Source: an uncultured Eubacterium sp. (GTDB taxonomy: Bacteria; Bacillota; Clostridia; Lachnospirales; Lachnospiraceae). Taken from it: DNA of 64,000 nt. Each line of letters opens with the position of its first letter. Positions within the stretch are counted from its first letter, which is position 1. Under the pieces are notes generated by a model that was not told the DNA's origin, searched no databases, and saw only the letters and a program-made list of their open reading frames with translations. The stretch covers positions 72,545 through 136,544 of the forward strand of contig CAJUDA010000005.1 of NCBI GenBank assembly GCA_910584875.1, written 5' to 3'. A program made the translations under genes and the position numbers. This document shows, in pieces, positions 50,834 through 60,543 of the stretch.

Positions 50834-52228
50834 TTGATAAGAGAACTGGAGCAGTTTAACAGACGTCATGCACTGTTTGGCAGAGGGGACCGCATCATCG
50901 TGGCAGTGTCCGGTGGTGCGGATTCCGTTTGCCTTCTGGAGCTTTTGTATGAACTGGCTGAAAAATGGGAACTGTCATTATTTGTACTGCATGTCCATCA
51001 CGGCATCCGGGGAGAGGAAGCAGACGGGGATGCCCGGTTTGTGGAAGAGCTGGCAGAGGAACGTCACATCCCGTTCCGTCTGGTGAAGGCAGACGTGCCG
51101 GCAGAGGCAGGGCGGCGGGGCTGTTCGGAAGAAGAGGCAGGACGCTGCCTGCGTTATGAGGCGCTGGAGCAGTACCGCTGGGAGATGGAGGCAGACCGTA
51201 TTGCCGTGGCGCATCATCAGGATGACCAGGCGGAGACGGTACTGTTTCATCTGTTCCGGGGGAGTGGTCCCAGGGGGCTGGCGGGGATCCCTGTACGGCG
51301 CGGCGTTATTATCCGTCCTCTGTTGTTTGCTTCCCGCGCCGGGATTCAGGAATATCTGGAGCGAAGGGGCATTGCATGGCGTCAGGATGCGACAAACCGG
51401 GAGCTGATATATGCGCGCAACCGGATCCGGCATCAGATCATGCCGGCAGCGCAGGAGTATATCAATGCGGAAGCCGGGAAACATATCGCACAGGCCGCGG
51501 AGAAGCTGGCTGGCTGGCGCGCTTATATCGAAAGACAGGGAAGGGAGGCATACAGCCGCTGTGTGACCAGGGAGCGCTGCAGGTTGTCCCTGAAGACAGA
51601 ACTTTTTCTCAGAGAGGATCCTGTTATCCAGGCAGAAATACTGGGACAGATTTTCGCAGGGATGATAGAGGGAGCGAGGGATGTGGGGCAGGTCCACTAC
51701 GATCAGATACGAAATCTTTTCTCTGCTCCGGCAGGAAAACGGATCGATCTTCCCGGCGGACTCTGTGCCGAAAAACTGTACGACGGCATCCGGTTCAGGG
51801 AAAGGGAGAATGGAGGAGAAGAAGAGCCTGTCTGCGTGGTATGCCGGATCCCATCGGAGCATATAGTAGAGCGGGGCGGTATTGTCTGGCGGTTTGTTCT
51901 GGAAATGAAAAAACGGGAGGATTTAACCGAAGAAATTACACAAAAAGACTATACGAAATTGTTCGATTATGATATGATAAAAGATAGTTTGATGATTCGG
52001 AGTCCACAGAGAGAAGATTACTTTGTCATGGATGGAGCAGGCAGAAGGAAGCGGCTCAGCAGATACTATATCGACAGGAAGGTACCGCGGAGCGAGCGTC
52101 CGGCACAGCTGGTGGTGGCAGAGGGAGATCATGTGTTGTGGGCGCTTCCGGACAGGATCAGCGAAACATACAAAATAACCGACAATACAGAGAGGGTTTT
52201 GGTGATAACCAAGGAAAGGATACCGTGA
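50834..52228 (+). CDS. tilS: tRNA(Ile)-lysidine synthase
   Basis: TilS puts lysine on C34 of tRNA-Ile(CAU) so that it reads AUA. The 464-residue protein has the PP-loop SGGADS (26-31), LHVHHGIRGEEADGDA, HHQDDQAETVLFHLFRGSG and a C-terminal domain. TTG 50834 is chosen: GGGAGGAAG lies six bases before, and the ATG at 50807 coincides with the predicted transcript start. Its TGA overlaps the hpt ATG. Confidence 0.94.
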   Translation: MIRELEQFNRRHALFGRGDRIIVAVSGGADSVCLLELLYELAEKWELSLFVLHVHHGIRGEEADGDARFVEELAEERHIPFRLVKADVPAEAGRRGCSEEEAGRCLRYEALEQYRWEMEADRIAVAHHQDDQAETVLFHLFRGSGPRGLAGIPVRRGVIIRPLLFASRAGIQEYLERRGIAWRQDATNRELIYARNRIRHQIMPAAQEYINAEAGKHIAQAAEKLAGWRAYIERQGREAYSRCVTRERCRLSLKTELFLREDPVIQAEILGQIFAGMIEGARDVGQVHYDQIRNLFSAPAGKRIDLPGGLCAEKLYDGIRFRERENGGEEEPVCVVCRIPSEHIVERGGIVWRFVLEMKKREDLTEEITQKDYTKLFDYDMIKDSLMIRSPQREDYFVMDGAGRRKRLSRYYIDRKVPRSERPAQLVVAEGDHVLWALPDRISETYKITDNTERVLVITKERIP

Positions 52229-52761
52229 TGAGGGAACAAGTCAGCGTACTGATCGAAGAGGAGAGATTGGCGGCAAGATTACAGGAATTGGCAGCGCAGA
52301 TTAATGAAGAGTATGCAGGGAAGAAGATTCATCTGATATGTATTCTCAAAGGAAGTGTATTTTTTACCTGCGAACTGGCAAAATATATTAAGGTGCCGGT
52401 AACGATGGATTTTATGAGTGTCTCCAGTTATGGGGACGGCGTGACGAGTTCAGGCTATATTACCATCAATCAGGATCTGACGATGGATATCAGGGACCGG
52501 GAGGTGCTGATCATAGAGGATATCGTTGACAGCGGCAGGACGCTGGCGTATCTTTATCACATGCTCAAAAAACGTGAACCGGCGAGTCTGAGGATCTGTA
52601 CGCTGCTGGATAAGCCGGAAAAAAGAATCTCAGATGTAGAGATCTACTATACCGGGTTTGAGATCGAGGACCAATATGTTGTGGGCTTTGGTCTGGATTA
52701 TGCCCAGCGCTACCGCAACTTACCGTATATCGGTGTGCTGAGCCTTGATGAGATAGGATGA
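52228..52761 (+). CDS. hpt: Hypoxanthine phosphoribosyltransferase
   Basis: Salvages hypoxanthine and guanine with PRPP. The 177-residue protein has ICILKGSVFF, the PRPP loop VLIIEDIVDSGRTL and the late YAQRYRNLPYIGVL, all as in Hpt. The ATG overlaps the tilS stop (TGATG), and AAGGAAAGGA lies upstream. The tilS-hpt-ftsH order is conserved in Firmicutes. Confidence 0.96.
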   Translation: MREQVSVLIEEERLAARLQELAAQINEEYAGKKIHLICILKGSVFFTCELAKYIKVPVTMDFMSVSSYGDGVTSSGYITINQDLTMDIRDREVLIIEDIVDSGRTLAYLYHMLKKREPASLRICTLLDKPEKRISDVEIYYTGFEIEDQYVVGFGLDYAQRYRNLPYIGVLSLDEIG

Positions 52762-52784
52762 CAAATAAAGGAGGAAAAGACCAG

Positions 52785-54620
52785 ATGAAAGGAATGCGGG
52801 GATATGGCTTCTTTGTGATTATTGTAGCAGTTATTCTGGTAGCGGTATTTGCGAATGACCTCATTTCGTCGAATAATCAGGAAACGTATTCATATAGTGA
52901 TTTTAAGAAGGAAGTAAAAGAAAACAAGATTGCGGCAGTGACGATACGGCAGAATCAGGAGATTCCCACAGGGCAGATCGTGGTCACTACGTCAGACAGC
53001 AGCAAAAAAAGCTTTTATGCACCGGATGTCAATGAGGTGCTCAGTTATCTGGATGTGACCAATTTTACCAAAGTGACGGTACAGGATGTGGAGACGACAC
53101 CATGGTGGATGGAACTGCTTCCCTATCTGTTTGGGTTTGTACTGATCTTCGTACTTTTCAGTATGATGAGCAGCCAGGCGCAGGGAGGCGGCGGAGGCAA
53201 TGCCAAGATGATGAATTTTGGCAAGAGCCGCGCCAGGATGAGTTCTCCGGACGACCAGGTAAAGACCTTTGCTGATGTGGCAGGTCTGGTGGAAGAGAAA
53301 GAGCAGCTGGAGGAAATCGTTGATTTCCTGGCTGCGCCTCAGAAATATACGAAGCTGGGGGCGCGGATTCCCAAGGGTGTGATCATGGTGGGACCTCCGG
53401 GCACAGGTAAGACACTTCTTGCCAAGGCGGTTGCCGGTGAGGCAGGAGTGCCGTTCTTTAGTATATCCGGTTCAGATTTTGTAGAAATGTTTGTCGGCGT
53501 CGGTGCTTCCCGCGTGCGGGACCTGTTTGCCGAAGCGAAGAAAAACGCTCCCTGTATTGTTTTTATCGATGAGATTGATGCTGTGGCAAGGCGCCGGGGA
53601 AGCGGTCTGGGCGGCGGCCACGATGAGCGCGAGCAGACACTGAACCAGATGCTGGTAGAGATGGACGGTTTCGGTATTAACGAAGGGATCATCGTGATGG
53701 CGGCGACCAACCGTGTGGATATCCTGGATCCGGCGATCCTCCGGCCGGGACGTTTTGACCGGCGTATCCATGTCGGCCTGCCGGATGTCCGGGGCCGTGA
53801 GGATATATTAAAAGTACACGCCAAAAATAAACCACTGGGCGAGGATGTGGATCTCGGTGAGATCGCCAGGACGACGGCGGGATTCGCCGGGGCAGACCTG
53901 GAAAATTTGCTGAATGAATCAGCAATTGCGGCGGCGCGGGATAACCGCGGCTTTATCGTAGATGAGGATATCCGCAAATCCTTTATCAAGGTGGGGATCG
54001 GCGCAGAGAAAAAGAGTAAGATCATATCCGATAAAGATAAGCGGATCACGGCATTCCATGAGGCGGGGCATGCGATCCTGTTCCATCTGCTCCCGGATGT
54101 AGGACCGGTATATACCGTATCTGTCATACCGACCGGCCAGGGGGCGGCAGGGTACACAATGCCTCTGCCAGAGAAAGACGAAATGCATCTGACAAAAGGG
54201 AAGATGCTGCAGGACATTACAGTGTGTCTGGGAGGGCGTATCGCGGAGAAGATTGCCTTTGATGACGTCACGACCGGAGCGGTACAGGATATCCGTCAGG
54301 CAACAGAAGCGGCGCGGGATATGGTGACGAAGTATGGATTCTCGGATGAGCTGGGTATGATCAATTACAGTACCTCGGATGACGAGGTGTTCATCGGACG
54401 GGATATCGGCCATACAAAGAATTTCAGTGAAAGTACCTCTGAGGTGATCGACCGGGAGGTAAAGAAGATCGTCGACGGATGCCATGACAGGGCGACAAAG
54501 CTTCTGGAAGAGAATGTAGATGTGCTGAACAGGCTGGCAGATCTTCTGATCGAAAAGGAGCGGATCGGTCAGGAGGAGTTCGAGGCACTGTTTGAGCAAA
54601 ACGACGATACAGAACAGTAA
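52785..54620 (+). CDS. ftsH: ATP-dependent zinc metalloprotease FtsH
   Basis: A membrane-bound AAA+ protease that degrades unassembled membrane proteins and some regulators. The 611-residue protein has two membrane helices (about 6-25 and 107-128), Walker A GPPGTGKT at 203-210, Walker B VFIDEIDA, the arginine finger region RPGRFDRR and the zinc site HEAGH at 425-429. AAAGGAGG lies ten bases before ATG 52785; ATG 52758 overlaps hpt and is the alternative. All catalytic residues are present. Confidence 0.96.
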   Translation: MKGMRGYGFFVIIVAVILVAVFANDLISSNNQETYSYSDFKKEVKENKIAAVTIRQNQEIPTGQIVVTTSDSSKKSFYAPDVNEVLSYLDVTNFTKVTVQDVETTPWWMELLPYLFGFVLIFVLFSMMSSQAQGGGGGNAKMMNFGKSRARMSSPDDQVKTFADVAGLVEEKEQLEEIVDFLAAPQKYTKLGARIPKGVIMVGPPGTGKTLLAKAVAGEAGVPFFSISGSDFVEMFVGVGASRVRDLFAEAKKNAPCIVFIDEIDAVARRRGSGLGGGHDEREQTLNQMLVEMDGFGINEGIIVMAATNRVDILDPAILRPGRFDRRIHVGLPDVRGREDILKVHAKNKPLGEDVDLGEIARTTAGFAGADLENLLNESAIAAARDNRGFIVDEDIRKSFIKVGIGAEKKSKIISDKDKRITAFHEAGHAILFHLLPDVGPVYTVSVIPTGQGAAGYTMPLPEKDEMHLTKGKMLQDITVCLGGRIAEKIAFDDVTTGAVQDIRQATEAARDMVTKYGFSDELGMINYSTSDDEVFIGRDIGHTKNFSESTSEVIDREVKKIVDGCHDRATKLLEENVDVLNRLADLLIEKERIGQEEFEALFEQNDDTEQ

Positions 54621-54809
54621 ATCGGGCGTTGAATTGTGCAAATGTCCATTTGGCAAAAAAATGTTGTTCACTTTTCACAAAAGAAATTATAAAAAAAATC
54701 AATATTTGTGCACACTTATTGGTGAGATGGTGTTATAGTATTACTCGTAAACCCCAATACATTATATAGTTTTTGCTACACCCCATAAGTAACAAAAATA
54801 CCTTCTCCC

Positions 54810-54839
54810 AAAAGGACAGCAACGTGAAGCTGTCCTTTT
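54810..54839 (+). terminator. Terminator in the leader of the GH13 gene
   Basis: AAAAGGACAGC (54810-54820) pairs perfectly with GCTGTCCTTTT (54829-54839), 33 bases before the GH13 ATG. It may end ftsH transcripts or act as an attenuator. The 54621-54809 stretch is AT-rich with a TGTGCACA palindrome at 54707-54714 and no gene. Confidence 0.8.
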
Positions 54840-54871
54840 GACTTTTCAAGAGAAATCCGGAGGATATTACC

Positions 54872-56926
54872 ATGACAGAAGGAAGAATAAACCGAGCAGC
54901 GATATTCCATGATGCCACAGGGAACTTTTTGAAGCCGGCAAATCCGAAACGATATGGAAGAGTGACCATACACTGCAGGGTAGGCAGGGATGATGTAGAG
55001 GCTGCGGCGCTCATCGTAGATGGCGTGACATATCCGATGACCAAAAAGCGGACAGAGGGCAGGTTTGATTATTATGGAGCCACAATTTTTCTTGTGGCAA
55101 AACCGATTCATTATTATATTGAGATTAAAAAAGGTGACGAAACGGTGTTCTGGAACCGCCGGGGAGTGGTGGATGACCGGGACGAAAATTTCCAGTGCAT
55201 TCTGATACCGGGATATGATACGCCGGATTGGGCGAAAGGCGCTGTGATGTACCAGATTTTTGTGGACCGGTTCTGCAATGGTGACAAGGGCAACGATGTC
55301 GTGGATCATGAGTATACTTATATCGGGGAACATGTCAATTATGTCAGGGACTGGAATAAACCGCCGGCGTCCATGGGGGTAAGGGAATTTTACGGGGGCG
55401 ATCTGCAGGGTATCCTGGATAAACTGGATTATCTGCAGGATCTGGGCATCGAGGTAATCTATCTGAACCCGATTTTTGTGTCCCCGTCCAATCATAAATA
55501 TGATACGCAGGATTATGACTACATTGATCCGCATTATGGTGTGATCATTGAAGACGGCGGTGATGTGCTGGAGGAGGGGGATTTTGAAAATGCCCATGCG
55601 ACCAGATATATCCAGCGGGTGGTCAATAAGAAAAATCTCGAGGCAAGCAATGAATTTTTTGCACATTTCGTAGAAGAAGTGCATAGACGCGGGATGCGGG
55701 TGATCCTGGATGGTGTGTTCAATCACTGCGGTTCCTTCAATAAATGGATGGACAGGGAGAAGATCTATGACAAAGATCCTTCCTATGCCAAGGGGGCGTT
55801 TATCTCCGAGGACAGCCCTTACAAAGATTTCTTTCAGTTCTTTGAAGACGGGGAATGGCCGGACAATACCCACTATGATTCCTGGTGGGGCAACGATACG
55901 CTGCCGAAACTGAATTACGAAGATTCAGGTAATCTTGAACAATATATACTCAATGTGGCGCGAAAATGGGTGTCGCCGCCTTATAATGTAGACGGATGGC
56001 GTCTGGATGTGGCGGCGGATCTTGGTCATTCCCAGGAATACAACCACCGGTTCTGGAAGAAATTTAACGCTGTTGTGAAGAGAGCCAATCCGGAAGCGAT
56101 CGTGCTGGCAGAGCATTACGGGGATCCTTCCCCGTGGCTGGATGGCACACAGTGGGATACCGTTATGAATTATGACGCCTTTATGGAGCCGGTGAGCTGG
56201 TTCCTGACAGGGATGGAAAAACACAGCGATGTGTATAAACAGGATATGATCGGAAATGCCGACGCCTTTTTCGCCGGCATGACGGAATTTGGAGCCAGGT
56301 TCAGTATACCGGCAGCAGTAGTGGCGATGAATGAGCTGTCGAATCATGACCATTCGCGGTTTTTAACCCGTACGAACCATATGGTGGGGCGTACGGCATT
56401 TGCCGGTCCGATCGCGGCAGGAATGGGCGTGAACCCGGCGGTCATGCGGCTTGCGGTTGTACTCCAGATGACATGGGTGGGAGCTCCTACCCTGTATTAT
56501 GGTGACGAGGCGGGCGTCTGCGGCTGGACAGATCCGGATAACCGCCGCACCTATCCCTGGGGCAATGAAGACAGGGAGATGATCGCATTCCATAAAGAGA
56601 TGATACGCATCCACCGGGATTATGAGATCTTTAAGACAGGAAGCCTCTATTATCTGCACAATGAATACCGGCTGATCGGGTATGGCCGTTTTCTGAGAGA
56701 GGAAGCCGCCTTTGTCATGCTGCAGATCGGCGGCGAGGACCGGGAGGTAGAAGTGGATGTATGGCAGCTTGGCCTGCAGGACGGCGAGATGATGGCGAGT
56801 ATGATTGAGACAAACCGTGATGGTTTCAGCGTAAAAGCAGACCTGAAGAGGGTGAAGGACGGTAAGGTAACGGTGAAGGTCAGAGCGGACGGCGCTGTGA
56901 TCTGGAAATGTATAAAAGTGAAATAA
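54872..56926 (+). CDS. GH13 alpha-glucan hydrolase (neopullulanase/cyclomaltodextrinase-like)
   Basis: The 684-residue protein has an N-terminal beta domain (about 1-115), then the GH13 barrel with nucleophile Asp379 (GWRLDVA), acid Glu414 (VLAEHYG) and Asp493 (LSNHDHSRF), and a C-terminal beta domain. There is no signal peptide, so it works inside the cell on maltodextrins, cyclodextrins or glycogen-like glucans. The N-domain and YYGDEAGVCGWTDPDNRRTYPW match the neopullulanase group. CGGAGGA lies about eight bases before ATG. valS follows after only 23 bases. Confidence 0.9.
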   Translation: MTEGRINRAAIFHDATGNFLKPANPKRYGRVTIHCRVGRDDVEAAALIVDGVTYPMTKKRTEGRFDYYGATIFLVAKPIHYYIEIKKGDETVFWNRRGVVDDRDENFQCILIPGYDTPDWAKGAVMYQIFVDRFCNGDKGNDVVDHEYTYIGEHVNYVRDWNKPPASMGVREFYGGDLQGILDKLDYLQDLGIEVIYLNPIFVSPSNHKYDTQDYDYIDPHYGVIIEDGGDVLEEGDFENAHATRYIQRVVNKKNLEASNEFFAHFVEEVHRRGMRVILDGVFNHCGSFNKWMDREKIYDKDPSYAKGAFISEDSPYKDFFQFFEDGEWPDNTHYDSWWGNDTLPKLNYEDSGNLEQYILNVARKWVSPPYNVDGWRLDVAADLGHSQEYNHRFWKKFNAVVKRANPEAIVLAEHYGDPSPWLDGTQWDTVMNYDAFMEPVSWFLTGMEKHSDVYKQDMIGNADAFFAGMTEFGARFSIPAAVVAMNELSNHDHSRFLTRTNHMVGRTAFAGPIAAGMGVNPAVMRLAVVLQMTWVGAPTLYYGDEAGVCGWTDPDNRRTYPWGNEDREMIAFHKEMIRIHRDYEIFKTGSLYYLHNEYRLIGYGRFLREEAAFVMLQIGGEDREVEVDVWQLGLQDGEMMASMIETNRDGFSVKADLKRVKDGKVTVKVRADGAVIWKCIKVK

Positions 56927-56949
56927 ATGACACCACATGGAGGTAAGAG

Positions 56950-59601
56950 ATGAAAAAGGAACTGGGCAAGACATATGATCCAAAGGCGATCGAGGATCGC
57001 CTGTACACAAAATGGATCAATAAAAAATATTTTCACGCGGAGGTAAATGCGGATAAGAAACCGTATACGATCGTGATTCCGCCGCCGAATATCACAGGAC
57101 AGCTCCATATGGGACATGCCCTGGATAATACGCTTCAGGATATACTGATCCGTTTCAAACGGATGCAGGGATATGAGACGCTGTGGATGCCGGGGACCGA
57201 CCATGCTTCCATCGCCACCGAGGCAAAGATCGTTGAGACAATGCGGGAGGAGGGCGTTACCAAAGAAGAACTCGGACGTGAGAAGTTTCTGGAGCGCGCC
57301 TGGGCATGGAAAGAGACCTATGGCGGACGCATCGTGTCCCAGCTCAAAAAGATGGGATCCTCCTGTGACTGGGAAAGAGAACGCTTCACCATGGACGAGG
57401 GCTGCAATAAAGCGGTAAAAGAAGTCTTTGTCAATTTATATAACAAAGGGCTGATCTACCGGGGAGAGCGGATCATCAACTGGTGTCCCCACTGTCTTAC
57501 CTCGATATCCGATGCGGAAGTCGAGTACGAAGACCAGAAAGGACATTTCTGGCATCTGCGCTATCCGTTTGCCGATGGCAGCGGCTATATCAATCTTGCC
57601 ACCACACGTCCGGAGACTTTGCTCGGCGATACGGCAGTGGCAGTGAATCCTAATGACGACAGATATAAAGATATGATTGGCAAGACGCTGATCCTGCCGA
57701 TCGTCCACCGGGAGATCCCGCTGATCGCCGATGATTATGTGGATATGGAATTTGGGACTGGTGTTGTGAAGATTACGCCGGCACATGATCCCAACGACTT
57801 TGAAGTAGGTCTGCGCCACGACCTTCCTGTCATCAATGTCATGACAGAGGATGCGAAGATCGTCGCAGAATATGAGAAATATGCCGGCATGGACCGGTAT
57901 GAGGCGAGGGACGCCATCGTAAAGGATCTGGAGGCGGAAGGGGCTCTTGTGAAGACAGAGGACCATGACCACAATGTAGGTACCTGCTACCGCTGCGGCA
58001 CGACCGTGGAACCCCGTGTATCCAAACAGTGGTTTGTAAAGATGAAACCACTGGCAGGTCCTGCCATCGACGCCGTAAAGGATGGCAGAACGAAATTCGT
58101 ACCGGATCATTTCAACAAAACCTATTTCCACTGGCTGGAGAATATCCGCGACTGGTGTATTTCAAGACAGCTCTGGTGGGGACATCAGATTCCGGCGTTT
58201 TATTGCGATGACTGCGGGGAGCTGGTAGTGACGAAAGAGAATCAGGCAGTATGCCCGAAGTGCGGCAGACCGATGCGGCAGGACCCGGATACGCTGGATA
58301 CCTGGTTCAGTTCAGCGTTGTGGCCGTTTTCCACGCTCGGATGGCCGGATGAGACAGAGGAGATGAAATATTTTTATCCTACAAGCACACTGGTGACAGG
58401 GTATGATATTATTCCCTTCTGGGTGATGCGCATGATGTTCAGCGGCCTGGAGCATACAGGGGAAGTGCCCTTTGATACGGTACTGATCCATGGACTGGTG
58501 CGTGATTCCCAGGGACGCAAGATGAGTAAGTCTCTGGGAAATGGTATTGATCCGCTGGAGGTCATCGACAAATATGGCGCCGACGCACTGCGTCTGACGC
58601 TGGTGACGGGGAATGCACCGGGTAATGATATGAGGTTTTACTGGGAGCGTGTGGAGGCGAGCCGCAATTTTGCCAATAAGGTCTGGAATGCGTCCCGCTT
58701 TATCATGATGAACTTTGCCCAGAATGAGGGACTGGACTATGAGACAGTAAGTGCCGGTCAGTTTACGCAGGCGGACCGGTGGATCCTCTCCAAAGTGAAC
58801 CATCTGGCGAAAGACGTTACGGCGCTGATGGAGACATTTGACCTGGGGATCGCTGTTCAGAAAATTTATGATTTTATATGGGAAGAGTTCTGCGACTGGT
58901 ATATTGAGATGGTAAAACCGCGTCTGTACAGTGAAACGGATGATACCAAGGCGGCTGCCCTGTATACATTGAAAACCGTGCTTATCGATGCGCTGAAGCT
59001 ACTGCATCCGTATATGCCGTTTATCACCGAGGAGATTTACTGCACCCTGATGGACAGCGAAGAACAGTCCATTATGGTCAGTGACTGGCCGGTATATACA
59101 GAAGACCGGAACTTTGCAGAGGATGAGGCAAAAGTAGAGCGGATCAAAGAGGCGGTAAAGGGAATCCGCAACATCCGCGGCGAGATGAATGTCCCGCCGT
59201 CAAAGAAGGCTTCTGTCATCGTTGTATCGGAGAAGGAAGAGGTTCTGAACGTATTTGAAGAAAATAAGGTGTTTTTTGCCACACTGGGGTATGCCAGTGA
59301 GGTGGCTTTCCAGACGGCGAAGGAAGGGATCGCAGAGGATGCGGTGTCAGTAGTGATCGCAGACGGCACGATCTATATCCCGTTTGCGGAACTGGTCGAT
59401 ATCAGAAAAGAGATCGAGCGTCTGAAAAAGGAGGAGAAAAAGCTGCAGGGAGAGCTGAAACGTTCCGAGGGCATGCTTGGCAATCCGAATTTCGTGAACA
59501 AGGCGCCGGAGCAGAAGATCGCAGAGGAAAGGGAGAAACTGGCTAAATACCAGGGCATGATGGCACAGGTACAGGAACGTCTTGCCCAGTTATCGAAGTA
59601 A
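56950..59601 (+). CDS. valS: Valyl-tRNA synthetase
   Basis: Charges tRNA-Val and edits threonine. The 883-residue protein has PPPNITGQLHMGHAL with HMGH at 53-56, the editing domain (TTRPETLLGDTAVAV), KMSKS at 524-528 and the C-terminal coiled coil (EIERLKKEEKKLQGELKRSEGML). A zinc-like CDDCGE...CPKCGR pair lies near 420-440. TGGAGGTAAGAG lies before ATG. It has no T-box leader and lies 23 bases after the GH13 gene. Confidence 0.97.
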   Translation: MKKELGKTYDPKAIEDRLYTKWINKKYFHAEVNADKKPYTIVIPPPNITGQLHMGHALDNTLQDILIRFKRMQGYETLWMPGTDHASIATEAKIVETMREEGVTKEELGREKFLERAWAWKETYGGRIVSQLKKMGSSCDWERERFTMDEGCNKAVKEVFVNLYNKGLIYRGERIINWCPHCLTSISDAEVEYEDQKGHFWHLRYPFADGSGYINLATTRPETLLGDTAVAVNPNDDRYKDMIGKTLILPIVHREIPLIADDYVDMEFGTGVVKITPAHDPNDFEVGLRHDLPVINVMTEDAKIVAEYEKYAGMDRYEARDAIVKDLEAEGALVKTEDHDHNVGTCYRCGTTVEPRVSKQWFVKMKPLAGPAIDAVKDGRTKFVPDHFNKTYFHWLENIRDWCISRQLWWGHQIPAFYCDDCGELVVTKENQAVCPKCGRPMRQDPDTLDTWFSSALWPFSTLGWPDETEEMKYFYPTSTLVTGYDIIPFWVMRMMFSGLEHTGEVPFDTVLIHGLVRDSQGRKMSKSLGNGIDPLEVIDKYGADALRLTLVTGNAPGNDMRFYWERVEASRNFANKVWNASRFIMMNFAQNEGLDYETVSAGQFTQADRWILSKVNHLAKDVTALMETFDLGIAVQKIYDFIWEEFCDWYIEMVKPRLYSETDDTKAAALYTLKTVLIDALKLLHPYMPFITEEIYCTLMDSEEQSIMVSDWPVYTEDRNFAEDEAKVERIKEAVKGIRNIRGEMNVPPSKKASVIVVSEKEEVLNVFEENKVFFATLGYASEVAFQTAKEGIAEDAVSVVIADGTIYIPFAELVDIRKEIERLKKEEKKLQGELKRSEGMLGNPNFVNKAPEQKIAEEREKLAKYQGMMAQVQERLAQLSK

Positions 59602-59619
59602 CGAGAGGAGGGGTTAGTA

Positions 59620-60495
59620 GTGAAGCAGAAATATAAAGTATTGATCACAGGTAAAAACAAGGCAGTTATCGATGATATTTTTGTACATACCAATACCGAA
59701 CTGGAATGTCTGAGTACGTCGAGAAGGCTGGATGATGTGATGGGGCATCTGAAATACTTCGAGCCGGATGCCTTTGTATATTGTTTAAAGACGGAGGAAT
59801 TTGAGGATGTAAATACCCTGAAACAGCTTGCACCCAAAATGCACCAGCTGTATATTCCATTCATTATCATTGGTGATCAGACGGACTGCAATGAGTTTCA
59901 GAAACTGGCGTATAATGCGGCAGACCTTGTCCTGACCAGACCGGTCACCATCTCTGGCATCGTCGCAAAGATCACAAAGGAAATCGGTGAGTGGGACAAA
60001 AAGAGGCGGGAAGCGGAAGCCCAGAAACAGGGTCAGAAGAGGACGGAGACGGATGTGCCGGAAGACCAGACCGAAGAACCGGAAGGCGGTATGGCAGTGC
60101 TCCGTGAACTGCAGGAGATGGCAGCGGGGAAGAAGCGGGGACATATCCTTGTGGTAGATGACGATCCCCGTATGCTCAAGGTGATCCGCGCCTATCTCCG
60201 GGATGAGTATGATGTGGCATCGGCAGTAAATGGCAAGCTGGCGCTTAAGTTTCTGGAAAAGAAGAGGACAGATCTGATCCTGCTTGATTATGAAATGCCG
60301 GGAATGAAAGGACCGGAGGTCTTTAAGACATTAAAGAGAAACCCGGAACTCAGCCATATACCGGTCGTCTTTCTCACTGGTGTGGGAGAGCTGTCTAAGG
60401 TTCAGGAAGTGCTGGAGATGAAACCGCAGGGGTATCTTCTTAAGCCGGTGGACCGTGCAAAGCTGCGGACCTGTATCGAAAGCTTACTTGGCTGA
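59620..60495 (+). CDS. Double receiver-domain protein
   Basis: The 291-residue protein has a degenerate N-terminal receiver-like domain (about 1-125, no proper acidic pocket), an acidic linker and an intact C-terminal receiver (about 175-290) with VVDDDPRM, phospho-acceptor Asp223 (LLDYEMPGMKG) and KP in YLLKPV. There is no output domain, so it may be a phosphorelay intermediate or stand-alone regulator for the hybrid kinase 48 bases downstream. GTG 59620 has AGAGGAGGGG upstream. Confidence 0.88.
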   Translation: MKQKYKVLITGKNKAVIDDIFVHTNTELECLSTSRRLDDVMGHLKYFEPDAFVYCLKTEEFEDVNTLKQLAPKMHQLYIPFIIIGDQTDCNEFQKLAYNAADLVLTRPVTISGIVAKITKEIGEWDKKRREAEAQKQGQKRTETDVPEDQTEEPEGGMAVLRELQEMAAGKKRGHILVVDDDPRMLKVIRAYLRDEYDVASAVNGKLALKFLEKKRTDLILLDYEMPGMKGPEVFKTLKRNPELSHIPVVFLTGVGELSKVQEVLEMKPQGYLLKPVDRAKLRTCIESLLG

Positions 60496-60543
60496 TCTGT
60501 CACTGTATGGGGAAACAGATGGAGAAAGAACGGGGGGAAGGTT

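Noticed and set aside
52758..52784. ATG 52758 as the ftsH start
   Set aside because: It overlaps hpt without a ribosome site, whereas AAAGGAGG serves ATG 52785; still possible, but less likely.
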